Shown here one piece after another: positions 27,712-41,100 of a stretch of 64,000 nucleotides of DNA. Position 1 is the first letter of the stretch; every line of letters begins with the position of its first letter. Under the pieces are notes generated by a model. The model saw only the letters and a list, made by a program, of their open reading frames with translations, was not told the origin of the DNA and ran no database searches. The stretch covers positions 2,790,001 to 2,854,000 of the forward strand of contig NC_051100.1 in assembly GCF_901709675.1 (NCBI RefSeq), in the 5' to 3' direction. This DNA is from Syngnathus acus (taxonomy: Eukaryota > Chordata > Actinopteri > Syngnathiformes > Syngnathidae). The position numbers and the translations under genes are program-made.

Positions 27712-28417
27712 GTGAGTGTCATCCGGGCTCGGTGGCTGCGAAAGTGACGTTAGCCTCGCAGAGTTAGCGGAGAACGGACCGTGGCGCAGTCTACTCCCTG
27801 GATTCAGCAGCATCAACCACCCAAAAAAAAAAAATCTACACAGAGTATTTGCTGGATTCAACAGCATTGTCCCTAATAATATTCGCTCTTACTAAATGTC
27901 TTTTTATAACGGGTGGCTTTTAAACGTGACAGATTTTAAAATTAAATCTTGCAAGCTGACGCAACTGTTTAATTGAAAACCTGCTTCGTTAGGGACTTTC
28001 TTCATGAATATGCAGGTCTTCGGTTTACGACTGTTTTGTTTCTTCCTACTGTGGCGACGTAACCAGAATGTGGACGTAAGTCGGAACGTGCCGTTACTTT
28101 CTGTCAAAAATGCGGAAAATATTTGTTTGACAAACGAAGCCTGGCGGTTAGGGAGGAAGACATGTCACATCATTTGTTAATAATTAATTGTAAAATATTT
28201 AATAATTGTCTAGGTTGAATGTTAAATTATGATCCAAAACAGACTGAAAGGAACACAAACTCATTTTAACAACATAACCCTTAAAAATGAATAACACTGA
28301 TTTTTTTTTTTTATTTTACAGGAAAAATATCAAATACTACATTCCTTTGAGCCATTTCATGAGTGTTAATCCTTTTTTTTATTTTTAACTTTAGTGACTT
28401 TTCCTTCTGCTTTGCAG
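27712..28417 (+). other. ehbp1 intron in 5' UTR
   Basis: Short intron between the leader exons; nothing else recognised. Confidence 0.4.
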
Positions 28418-28726
28418 GAGCCTCCTGGGATGTCACAATAGCATCAACACCCAGCGGATTACTCATCATGCCGTTAGAAATTGTGGAATGTTTTCCTTCG
28501 CAAGATAATGCACGTCGCACCGCACTTGTACCGCTGAGATCCTGAGTCCTGACATCGGGATTTCTCCTTCCGCCGCCATTCTTGGATGTCTTATCTCGTC
28601 TGTGTCTTTTACTAAGACATTAACTATGTATCTGCTGGCCGCCTGGCCGTGGTAAACGTTAGCGCGAAGTGGTGCGAACAGCGAAGAAAAACAAAACTCA
28701 AAGAAGGAAAGAGGGACATCTACAAC
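28418..28726 (+). promoter_or_regulatory. ehbp1: ehbp1 5' leader with four upstream ORFs
   Basis: The leader part of the first coding exon contains short upstream frames starting at 28430 (3 codons), 28468 (25 codons), 28586 (9 codons) and 28626 (9 codons), all ending before the main ATG at 28727. Such leaders usually lower translation of the main frame; that consequence is inferred. Confidence 0.5.
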
Positions 28727-31700
28727 ATGGCTTCGGTTTGGAAGCGACTACAACGTGTTGGGAAGCACGCCTCCAAGTTCCAGTTTGTGGCGTCCTACCA
28801 GGAGCTCATGGTGGAATGCACCAAGAAATGGTGAGTGACGGGTATGCACGTGGTAGCCACAACGCTGTCATTGAAGCCCCTTGAAAATTGTGCGTGTGTG
28901 TGTGTCGGAATGCAGAACTCATTTCTCTCGGCCGTACTTGACAGACTTTGGTGTGCAGGCTTGTTGGCGCGGTAGCAGCTTGTTAGCAGGCATCGCTTTA
29001 TTCCTTTGGATATTGTTCATTCTCAAAGGTCGCATGATGACCTATCGAATGTCTACATTTATGTCTGTGTTGGCTGTCTCCTGGAAAAGGGCGCAAGTCT
29101 GCTTTTCCAGGAAGAGGCGCAGAAAGAGAGCATAGCGATTGCAGAGAGGCCCGCAGGCACGCATTGTTAGGCGGCTCGGCCGTAGGCGGGATCCACACAG
29201 GCCCCGGCACACCGCCTAGACCTGGGACAGATGTGTCAGGGAATGGAATGAAGGGAATGTACATGTCTTTTCTGAGCGGAGAGGGCTGGACGGGCTCAAC
29301 TTTTAAAGCCCGTGGCGCACTGCCCCCCCCCCCCCCCCCCCCAAAATGTGAGTTCAGCTTTTTGCTGCTTTATGATCGCTTCTTGCTTTAATAATACGTT
29401 TACTAAAAAAAGGAACGTCTTATGTCTTTTATGTTGATGTGTAGATCCATTTGTGTGTCATGCTAGATTGTAAGTGTACGTATTGGAGTTGTAACCGCTC
29501 AGTTTATTCTTCTCATTATTATGTCATCAATTCTGACAGGACATAAAAAATCTGCATGGTTCAGGAGATAAGGCTTAGATTTATTTATTTCTTTTCCTCT
29601 AAAGTGGTACAATTGGGATATGAGTCACGGCGGTGTAAAGTGACCTAATTTCCTTTTCCCCTTGTAATCTGATACCTTCAGATTGGAATCGGTTCCCTTG
29701 CAGGATAAAAACTGGTTACATATCAGATGTCTGCCAATGCGAGTGCAGCACAGATGGGATTTATCCATTAGTTGGAGGATGACAATTTTGTGAGGTTCAG
29801 GGAAGCTTTGAGGCTTGGAAATTGTAGGCTTTACTTTGAGCTAGCCCTCAAAAGGACTTCTTGACTTCTCAATAATGTGTCAGGTCATGTTGCCTGAATC
29901 CATGACCCCGCTGCTTCTAAAGGTGTCAACTTACTTTCCTTCTCAACATGTCCTCCCCTTAGATGTCCATCTGCTTACCCCTTGGGTCTTTATTATTTTA
30001 AATGCCAGCTGGTCAAAAAATAGGCAAAACCTTGCAATGGAAAATTCAATTCAGAGGAAATCACTGTTTATTTTTCAAATATAAGCGACTGCTTCAGTGA
30101 GGACTTCTTTCAAAAAACAAATCTGATTAATATCGGACATCAGTAATGAACGTGGTAACACCGCCAGTGAATGTTAAAATTTAAATGACAGTATCTGAGA
30201 TTTGAGTCAGTGTTTTGATTGTCAGCGAGCAGCGTGTGTCAGGCTGTGACACGTTTGTTGTGTTCAGCATGCGTTCATCGTGGCGGGTAGCCACGACGAC
30301 GCTGCCAGACCGACCGTTTCCTGCCAGCTTGGCTGACGTCACCCCCCCTGTGACACATTCCCATTTTGGAGGTTTTCTCCAAGGGCTGTCACTACAAATG
30401 TTGCTTGTTGTCAGTCGGAAAATGAACGTTGCTTTTTTGCCGTAGCTTAAATTAACTCATAAAAGCTGTTTGTCATGATGCAAATATGTCATTATTATAC
30501 CAGGCGCACCCATTTTTCTATGCCCTTAAAATATCCTGTGTTTTTAAAACGCCCGGCATTGAAGTGGTGACTGAGCAATGTCTTGTCACTGTGACGCTGA
30601 CCTGGAATGAACCCGTTTACAAGTGAACTCCTTCCTTCCGCTTTGCGGGAAGGTCTGGGCAGCCACAACATCCCCACCAAGCCTTAACGTTACTTCATAC
30701 TCGTTTTATGGTGATGCTGAATCATAATGGAGCAACTATTAAGTGTTTCGCCATTCCTGCATGTATCAGCAAGTGTATGTTACTTTGCTGTGGTGAAACA
30801 ACACAATGGCAGCCTCTCATCATTTATTTATGCAAGGAGCGATGTGTGTGTGTGTGTGTTTGAAACTTGCCCATGATCATCAATCATACAAATTTCAATA
30901 AGGTTTTTCCATTTTTTTTAGAACGCCACATGTTTGGATTTCTGGTGTGAAAGAGGCTAATTACTGTGTCTCGTATTTTTTCCCCCCCCCCACTCAACTC
31001 TATCCCATCATGTGTTTTAGGCAACCGGACAAACTGGTGGTGGTTTGGACGCGTCGGAGTCGACGGAAATCCTCCAAGGTTTGTACTTTACTATTTTACA
31101 CAGACATAACCCATTGAATATTGCTTCTGTCCGCTAGAGGGCGTGCCAACATAGCTGGTTGTCACGGACTGCTTAAGATTCAGGACAATCATGTCACGTT
31201 TTTCCTGTAATGATGTTTCTTTGTTTGTCCACGCCTGTAAACAAATGCTGATTGTGTTTATCCTGGCTTGCAGTCTCACAGCTGGCAACCTGGCATCAAA
31301 AATCCCTACCGAGGTGTCGTGGTGTGGCCCGTACCGGAGAATATTGAAATCACAGTCACGCTCTTTAAGGTATTTTGTTTTGTTTTGTTTACTTTGGGGT
31401 CTCACTCACAATGTAGTACATGCATTACTCTCTGCTGCTTGGCAATTTGCTTGTGAGTAATGAGACAATATAAACAAGCACTCACATGTGTTCAATAATT
31501 CAGCGAGGGATGAATAAATTACAATTTTTGTTAACACAGGCTTAACCCACTCTTGTATTTTAACTGTAGTATTTTTGGGTAAATGTATTTTTTTGTGTTT
31601 AATGCTAATGTAACTGTGCAATTGCAGGATCCACACGCTGAGGAATTTGAAGACAAAGAATGGACGTTTGTCATTGAGAACGTGAGTCATCTTTCATGGA

Positions 31701-34700
31701 TATATATTAGCTGAGGTCGATTTTTATTTCATGTCTACCCTGTTTATTCTTGAATCATGTGGATGGTTTGAAAGGTAAGTCTTGTTTGCTACAGACATGC
31801 AGGTTCTGCCACCGTGTGGTCACAAAGTGGTACTTCATATCAGTTCCTGATGAAAGCTTTGACACATAATGAAATGACGCTAATGTAACTTGTTTTGCAG
31901 CTACATGTTTTTTAACGGCCAATATTATTTTGTTAGGAAGGATAATTATTTATCATTATAATCATAGCAAATATTTAATATTGTTGAATATTTGTTGGTC
32001 ATTTTTTCAAATGAACGGGGGCTCACTGTGTCGAGTGTATGAAAAATGCGTCCGAATTCTTTTATAGCCCTCACCCAGACATGTGTCCAAGAATTTCAGC
32101 GGCAGATGAAGAATGCTAGGTGAACTGGCGCTTTGACCCCCCCCCCCCCTCCCGTCACTTTCTTTGTGCACATCAAACAGACAAGCTAAGAAAGTGCTTG
32201 GGGGGGTTAAGGCGGGGGGCTTCTCGTGTTTGATAGAAGGCCGACATGACAAGCAGGTCAGCCGCCGTTCTGCGGTCAGAGCGTGGGAGACCCGTAAGAG
32301 TGCGAGGGCAAAGAGAGGCGGCGTGACTTCTTTTGGGCTGGTCTCTGCATACCTGACTAATGATCACTCTCATGACAGCGCCAAAATTAGTCGCACACCT
32401 TCATCGTGATGGAATGCTACCCGATAGACACATTTCCCTCGTCCCACTTGCTTTTTGAGAACTTAATATGGCCAAAGAAAGTGTAAGGCATTCATGCTAC
32501 TTCTGCCAAAGAGGTTTTGCCCGTTGAATTTGGTCACGTGTATGTCAGATCATCTTTTCCCATTGAATTGAACGGAAATGCCATTAAATCGTTTTAACTC
32601 CCCCCCCCCCAAAAATAAAATAACATTTTACATGATCAGAAAAATCGCACACGTCTGAATTATACTTTGTTAAAACAAAGCAGCAGCACGTCTACCTTAT
32701 TAAGATAATTGTGGTAGTGACAGCAAAAATATTTTTTGCCCTGCTACAGTTTGTCCAGTTAATAAGACTCAATTAAAAGGATGCAGAAATGAGTGCTATT
32801 TACAATTTGACCACCAGGGTGTAGTCTACCCTAATTAGTCTAAAATGTGGCCTGCTTTCAGCAGCCATTCTCATCACTTGGACTGTTTTTTTTTTTGTCC
32901 ACTTACCTTTTACATGCTAAAAATACAGTCATACACATGTTCTGTGTATTTCTTATGTTTATTTTCTATCCGTTTGGCTAATTCATAAACAGTCGAGCAT
33001 CTGTACCCGGTGCCGTTTGAGAATCCAGAGACACGCGAATGAATATGGCAGCAGGAGAGCCGAGCTCTCCTCAACCCCTCATCAGACGACATAGGAGAAA
33101 AGCGAAGAATACGCCATTGTGCCCCAACGCCGGAGATGATGAAATTCAAGATCCCCACGCTCCGTCTTCTTCTTAATCTGGCGGTGGGGGAGGCCCAACC
33201 TTGCGCGAGGCTAATCCCTCCCCGTTGAATTATCGGCAGCGGCTAAGATTGTATTTTGTCATTGAAAACGGCAGTGTCAAACACTGCCTTTTTTTCCCCC
33301 CCTTGCCTATTTGTTCCTCTTCCAAGGCCAATCGCATAATCAAGCGAGGGCGAGCTGTAGGACGACAAGTCAGAGAGGTGGCGGCCCGTTTAAGTGGCAG
33401 CGCGGCAGTATCTCTAAATTGCACGCTACCCTTCCCTTTCACCCCATTTCAAATAGGTGCACATTATCAAAAAAAAGGTGGGCAAATTGCGAGGCCACAA
33501 AGATTGGACGGCTCTATTTGAAGGCATTGTGCTGATGGACATGTTCAGGCATCTGCATATCAACCGGGAAGAAGAAAAAAAAAAAAGAGAGATCGCAATC
33601 TAACTTCACTTTGCGGATGGGGATTTACGCAGCATATATTGAACCTTAAGAGTTGAATATACAAGGAGACGCTTTCTTCTCCTCGCCCGCCCTGAGTCGT
33701 ACAAACGTCGTTGAAATGACTTGCAGGTTGAGAGACAAATGGCGACAAAGCACCACTTTTGTATTACTAATCTCGTGGTGTCTTGTCGTAGTATTCCTTT
33801 CGTATTGAATTCTGTATCGCAATTCATCATAAGGGTTGACGGAATTTTTGTGATGTTGTGCGGCTTGGTTTATTGGCAAAAGCGCGGCATTTATTAGACC
33901 GACGTTAAGGAGCGCTTTCTGTCCGCTTCTGCGTTCCATCCCTCTCCCCCATCCGTCCATTTCGCGTCTTGCTTTCGACTCCATTCAAGCCATTTTCCAA
34001 TCACACGGTCGCACACTGTTGGTGCCCACTTGGTAACAAGTAAACACCCATCTGCAAGCCATCCCCATACCTCCGCACACACACACACACACACACACGG
34101 GCCTTGCATTGTATCCCCTCTCCTCCGTGCCAGGGGGAGCACATTACGTAGGCCAGTGGCTTGTGAGCGCCGAGCGAGCCTCTGGGAGTGGAAAACACAA
34201 TTATTTCAGCCCTCCGCTATTCACGCAAAGGTGACAAAAGCTGGTATGAAGTATGAAATCCCAAAAGTTTTCTCCTTTTTGCGCTGCGCTCCACAAATTG
34301 GGATTAATTTGCACTCGAGTGCCTCGTGCGCGCACAGTCTCCAAAGTTTTCACCTATTTCTTATTTTTCCCCCATTTCTTAAGTAGCTTGGGAGGCTCAA
34401 AAGGCCTAATTTATTTATTTGGTTGTCCCCCCCCCCCTCTCCCTTGCACTTGTGTGCTCAGTTTAAATAATACATGTGCTGTAGTTCAAAGCATGTAAAT
34501 AATTGTGTGTGTGTGTGTGTGCTTTGAAAATTAATTTAATTAATCACCCTGAGGAGAGGCAACAGATGCTGCTGATTACCCCCCTCCTGGCGGACCCTCC
34601 CCATGCTAACACACACACACAATTTTGTCACACAACATTCAAGTCTGCATGTTTTTGGGCATCTCATTGGCTATCATGAGGACTGTGTGTTGGGGTTTGT

Positions 34701-37700
34701 GTGTGTGTGTGTGTGTGTGTTGGGGGGTGGCTACGTGGCTTGTAGTCGATGGTGGCTGCAGAGGCCGGGTGGTCCCTCCTGTCGCCCTAATAGGCTTACC
34801 GCACCCCTAATCCACACCGCACCACCTCCGTCACATGGCCAGTCTGCTGACTGGTCGGGCCACCACGAGGTGTGTGTGTGTGTGTGTCACTAGCTGTGTG
34901 TCTTCACATGTTGTGTTCCTGCATCGCTTTGTTATTTCGTCTGCATTGTTGTGTACATCTTGTTATTAGACATCTCCCTTTCCTCTCCCGAAAAAAAACA
35001 AAAAAAACAAGTGGTAGGTGTACTTGTTGTTGACCCGTTAACACAGAGGTCTTCTGAACTCAATTGCTAACCAAAACAGCAGCACAAGCAGAGGCACATA
35101 AACAGGCTTAAAAAAAAAAACACGCTTCCCTGTTAACATAAAGAAAGATTTTATAAAATGGTAGTCCATTAATAAACATTCATTTCCACACACAGACATT
35201 TCCAGTTGAAATGAGCCTGGTTTGAATCTGCCGCTAACAAAAGCGCGCTGTGAGCATGTTCATTGTTTTTGGCGGTCATTACATTGTTGCTTTCTACTTT
35301 TTGTGTGTGGTTTTTTTTTTTGAGTGTACCTGCCCGTCCCACCGGTCCAGGTTGTGACCTCGACTTTCATCTTCTTAGTCTGAGGCTCCCGGAGCCCGCT
35401 GCGCTTCAACTCCCGGCCAACACGGCGGCAGATGTCACTCGACACACACTGACTAACCCGCGCACACAACACACTGTTTGATTTGTCTAATAAACACGGC
35501 GTTTCTCTTTCGTTTACACACATTACTTCTCATTCACGATCCAAGCTTGTGCACAAATGACATGAATCTTAAACATCAACAAACCTATGAAAGTATCCCA
35601 TAGCAGCGATGCCACTATCAGGAGCTCCATCGTTGAAGTCTTATTTCCGTGACCAAAATTTGTAAGGCAACTCAAACAGTTCTTGTGTTCATTATATATT
35701 CTTTTAATTAATCGGAGAATTTTATTCTGCCAGATATCGGAATCGGCATGGAATGAAAAAAAAATCCATATCAATTCTGACCCTTGACTTTTGTCGTAAG
35801 TTAACACAGTTGCTGAACTTCAAGCCCTCAAGCTTACGAGCGTGTATGTTGTGTGTCTGGACTGCTATCGGTCATCTGTCTCCTCGTGTCTGTTTTCTTC
35901 GACGTCGACTTCTTTCTGGCGCCCAGTGTTGCATTATGTCCAATCAGGCGGCGAGCGGACGACGTCAGCCGTGTCGTTATTATCACAACTTTATTTATTT
36001 TACCTCTGCGCGGCACGTCTTAAGATGGCTGCCTGTGATGCAGACAAGCCCATGTCGCCCGTAAAACATCGCAGCTGGCAAATCCCCATGTTTATCCACA
36101 AGCTTGACCCGCTTGGCTGGCGCACGGGTGGTGACGGTTGCGACAAAAGAAGCAGAACAGATGCTTTAGTTGTTTGGAATGCGCATGTGCCATTATCTGC
36201 TCGAGTGCCTGATTGGCGCCAAGATTGTCATTACAGCAAAAAAAAAAAAAAAAAACCTCACACGGATGAGTTAATTGTTTCATTTTTATCAAAGATAACA
36301 TTATGTGCCCTTTTTGGGTGGCGTTACTCTTTTTTTAGGATTTGGTGATAGTTTCATTTTTGTTTATGAGTTTAGTCGCACTGTTGGAATTTATTTGCCC
36401 GTTACCGCTGCATCTTTGTATGCTCTGACGCCACTGTGTGCGTCCGCTCTTGGGAACTCGCAGCCACCGGGAGACAGAGGCGATTGTTCTGCCGAGTGGC
36501 AATGAATGGGGTCTTGTGACGTGCTCCGATGCCAGCGCTAAGCCGGCCACTGACAGTCGGCTTGCCCCCCCCCCCCCCCCCCCCTCCCCCTTTAAAAAAA
36601 AAAAAAAAAAACACGCGCCGTCTCTGTTGAGAATAGAAATCGGTACACCCAGAGGTGACCGGGTCAGGAATTTGAGGTGAGTGGCGCTCGAAGGCCTTTG
36701 GGTGTCGAGGAGTTGGGGGGGGCGAAGGAAGGGCACATTCCAGTTGTAAAAGAAATGCTTGTATTAGGCGTGCACGAGTCGGACAGCAGCGACAACAAAA
36801 TATACAAACGACATACTAGTTAAGAAAACATTAAACTCCGTTGTAAAGAGATCGAAATAATATAGGCAGTAGCTAAAGAAACACATTTGCATCCACGTCA
36901 GTTCAGAGACAACAATTTGTAAATCTAGCGCCGAGACGGTTGAAACTTGTATGTACCTCAAGCATGTTAAGCTTTTGTCTGTACATAAACAAAACCGGCG
37001 GAGCCCTTTTGTTATTTTGGAACAGAAAAAAGTCGAAGAAGAACCCTGTACGCACACACACAAACACACACACACACAAACTGAGGCGCACCGGCTCCTT
37101 ATCCAATCCCTCGGCTAATTCCCCCTCAGTGGAAGGTGTTCATTGTTTCTCTTTCATTCTAATCTCTGCCTCTCCTTTTCTTAAAATCCATATTAGATTC
37201 TCTTTGACTGGGCCACAATCGGAGTCAGTGGAGCAGAGCATGGCCCCCGCTAATGCTCTTTGTCTCCGCAGATTTGTCACTTAGCATGGAGAGTACACCT
37301 TTGTCACAGAGCAGGGCCGCCCGAGAGGCCGACTCTCACTCGGGGCAATTGTTTCTTGTCGCAGGCCATCTCCAAACCACCCGATTCCCTCCCCGCACAT
37401 AGGCACGCACGCTTTACACAAATCAGCTTTACTCTGGATTAGGGCCCTATCATAGCGGCCGCCTCATCTCAAAAACGCTTTAAACAAACACACCCTCAAA
37501 GTGAGAAGCCAGTGGATATGAAGAGGCTTATGGCAGCTTTACCAGGAAGTTATCATTAGACAATTAGAGGAAGCCTGTTTTTCCATTCAATTCCTGCCCA
37601 CGCGAATGAAGGCCAAACACTTTTGGATAAGTGCTACTGTTTTGGTTAGCAACATGGTTCAATCACTTTCAGCCATCATTTGTGGAAAGATGGCACACCA

Positions 37701-38077
37701 ATGATTGGTAATCTGCAGGCTTGATATCTGAGTTTCTGCTTGGCGCAGGGGAAATAATCAATCCCAGATGCAGGAGGGTGTTAGCTTACTGGCTATATAT
37801 TTGTGTGCGCGATAATGTTATTGGCGTTTTGTGCCTTGATAATGGCGAAAGATGGCCAAATGGCGGGAAAATGATGAGCAGGCACTTCACAGAACGGGGA
37901 TGAACTCCCAGCTATAATCCCGTCGACCTTTCTCTCCTGTCCCCTCCCCGGTTTGCCACATCTCCCACATCCCTCATCTTTTTCTCCTTTCCCCTCCCCT
38001 TGATATCCACCTCTCTGTCTTTTAGCCTTCTCTCCTTCCCCATTTCCTGACCACTCATTCTCTCCCAAAGCCCCCCC

Positions 38078-38108
<31 letters not shown>

Positions 38109-41100
38109 ACAATGCACCCCGCACTCTCCACCCGGCAGAAGTGCTGAGCCAGGGCTTTTGGCCGGCTGGCAATTTATTTTCCCATTAGCCCCCCGTCTGA
38201 AGTGCGCGCTCCGGGTCTGAACGTGTGTTGGGGGGCACACCGGGGGCCACCCAAAAAGAAAGACCCGGAGAGCGGGGGAGAGGAGGCCACTCTGGACACG
38301 CCGATAAGACGAGGCAGGGCTGTGACGTTCAGAGATGACGGGGGGGGGGGACAGCAGATAGCAACTCTGTAAGCATTTTTTTTTTGCAGTCTTAAAATAT
38401 GATGTAGTCATTTTTTTAACAAACCTATCAGATAATTGCAAGTTAGGTTGACTCACTCAACTGTTACAAAAATACACCAAATAATGACTCAAAATAGCCC
38501 CTGCAAAGTTTTTTTTCGGTGCGAAAAGCATTCGCAGATTGAAGTCCACCCTGTCGCCATTCGGTCCAATTAGCGCATGGTGTTGATAGCGATGCTCAAA
38601 CTATCGGGCATTGGCTGCCGCACGAAACAAGTCGGTGTCATGTCGCTCGGTGTTTAGAGAGACAAGGACGTGCGAGAGCTCAGTGTCACTCATGTTTGGA
38701 CTGTTCACCCCACCTCACACACCCCAAAAAAAAACACAGCGGCTGTAATCTGCTGTTTTTAAAGGAAGCCTAATCCTGCTCTTGTGGAGACTAATCGCTC
38801 CTCCCGTGTGTCGTCCTCTCACCTTTCCTTCCGTGTTTGTTTTTGCTTCTCACTTTTCTGTCGACTGCCAGTATGAGGGAATGATTTCGAGGGTTTTTAT
38901 TTTTCGGGGGGGGGTGAATTCAGCCCCAGAAGTCAGTTTGGAAATTTCTCAAAAAGGCCTCAAAATTGAGGATCTTCTTGAGGCCAAGGCTCCTTCGTCC
39001 CTCCTCGCGGGCTTAAATACCAGACCATTGTTATAGTAATTTACACATGGCTTTTTGTGGCCATTGTTGCCTTTTAATACACCCACAGTTTACCCCCCCC
39101 CCCCCCCCCAATCCTTGCATATAATAATGGCGGATATAAATCGGCTTTAATCTGTGTGTATGTGGTCTATAGTTCGGCATTCATAGGTGCTATGTAAAGC
39201 TGGCGAGTTATCAGGGGAGTCGCAGAGGAATCACTCCATTGTGCCTTCGTTCAAAGAGAGATATGAGTACGTCGGACGTCTCTATTTCCAATAACTGTGA
39301 CCTTGAAGGGGGGAGCGCAATGGCACAGTGCCCCCCCCACGCCACCACCATCACCAACACAAGCGTTTCCAATCTGCTGACTGCTGACTCCAGCCACAGG
39401 CAGCTGATTTGGAGCGTTGGGATGTGCGGGCTAATCGGCGCTCCCCCGGGGGTTATCCCGAAGGCCAAATTGAGTTTATTGTTTGTTCTATCAAAATGGC
39501 CGTGAATGCAAATGAAAGAGATGTCACACCGTCGTTATGTCTCAGTGGCCTCTTTTAAGTTTCGGATGGGGCCTTTAATCCCAGTCCACCTTGACAAGCG
39601 GGACATTTTTCATTTTTATTTCAGCAGAACATACATTTTAAAAGGATGTAAGAGGAGAGTAAACTCCTTTCCTGACCAAATGCGGTGACCTCAGTTTGTC
39701 CTTTTGCCAGTCGGCTCCCCCGCTCAGGATTGTTTTTGTTTCCGCAGCGGCGTCGAGGCTTAAGTCCGATAATCATCACCTAGATGCGATTCATCACTTC
39801 CGGAGAGCGTTGCGGGCCGGCGTATCGCTTCGCCATCGTCTTCCTCAGCGATCTACTCGGCTGCGAAGCACTTTTAACAAAACCAAAGTGTTTTTGGGAA
39901 TCGTCTCCGATGGGAGTAGACAGACGGGGGCCATGTTTGCTCATATTAGAAACAAATTGACTTTTGACTGTGTGTTAAAAAGCCATTAGATGATTGGTGC
40001 TCACAAAGAAGCTAGCTCCTGTTTAGCACTCAGTCTAATTAATCCACGGCTCCACTCACAAAGGGATCCGCTGCCCCCTCCTTTTCTACCCCCGCCCGTC
40101 CCATTGGCATTTTAGGGCAGAGGGGGTTCAGCGGGACCTCCTGGGCACCCCCGCCGCCCTGACCCCTGCCCCCCCACCAGGGGAGCATCTGTGGATCGAT
40201 CCAGGGCCAGCTGGCATAAACCAGTCTTGCCTCCCCTTTTTCGCCAAGGTGAAAATGAAAGAACTCAATGATTAAGAGAGGGGGGGGGGAATTAGTTCAG
40301 ATTATTTTAATATATCCATGTATTTTCAGAAGCTTTCTCTATATCACGGATTTTCACCGAGGAACTTCTTTTCTCACTGTAGTTCTTTTGTACTGCATTT
40401 ACAATGGGATTCCACCAGGGGGCAGCATACAGCCACCACCCTTCCCTCCTTCCCTAGTATTATTCTTTCATCTTGCTCCACACTACAAGTATTAATAATT
40501 ATTAGTGATCCTCCGAAAGCATATGGACAGTCTTATCCTCTGTCATAAAGGAAACTTCCGCATTGTTTCCTTTCTTTCATTTTGCGTATTGCAACTCTAA
40601 TCCCACCCCTTCACCTTTTTTTTTTTTTTTTTTTTAAATATTTTGATTGACAAGCAGCATCCAGGGGAGAAGGAGGCCATTTCCATTGTTTTTACGCTTT
40701 GGTGCAAATCTCCCAAAATGTTTGTCATTCATTTTTCCGCCTCATTTGCATATCCGTAAGTATTTCCCATTAGAGCCCCTCGCTCTTCTCGTCGCCATTG
40801 TCATCTTTAGCAAATCCCCCTTCGTCTTAAGTGTTTGCCGCATTTAGCAAATTCATTCATAAAGTATCTACACGCGCTATTAGCTTAGTATAATAGCTTG
40901 GGTGTAATCTGCGGAGAGATAAGAGTTTCCCCCCCCCCCCCCCTCTCCTCTCCCCTCCCTCTCAGCCCTCGTGTTCATCTCCCGACGGGATGTTCTTTGG
41001 ACACGTCGCAGTGTCTCGAGCGACAAAGCTCAAATGTCAGCGTCAAAATGTCAAGTGGCCAATTTTCTTCTGTACTTTTTTCTATATTTCATTATTTTCC

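Noticed and set aside
34603-34893. Open frames rich in VCVCV or HTHTH
   Set aside because: They are translations of (GT)n/(CA)n tracts; the same applies at 53.6, 58.7 and 63.7 kb.
36438-36680. Open frame with poly-Pro and poly-Lys
   Set aside because: It results from a C20 tract followed by an A-tract inside an ehbp1 intron.
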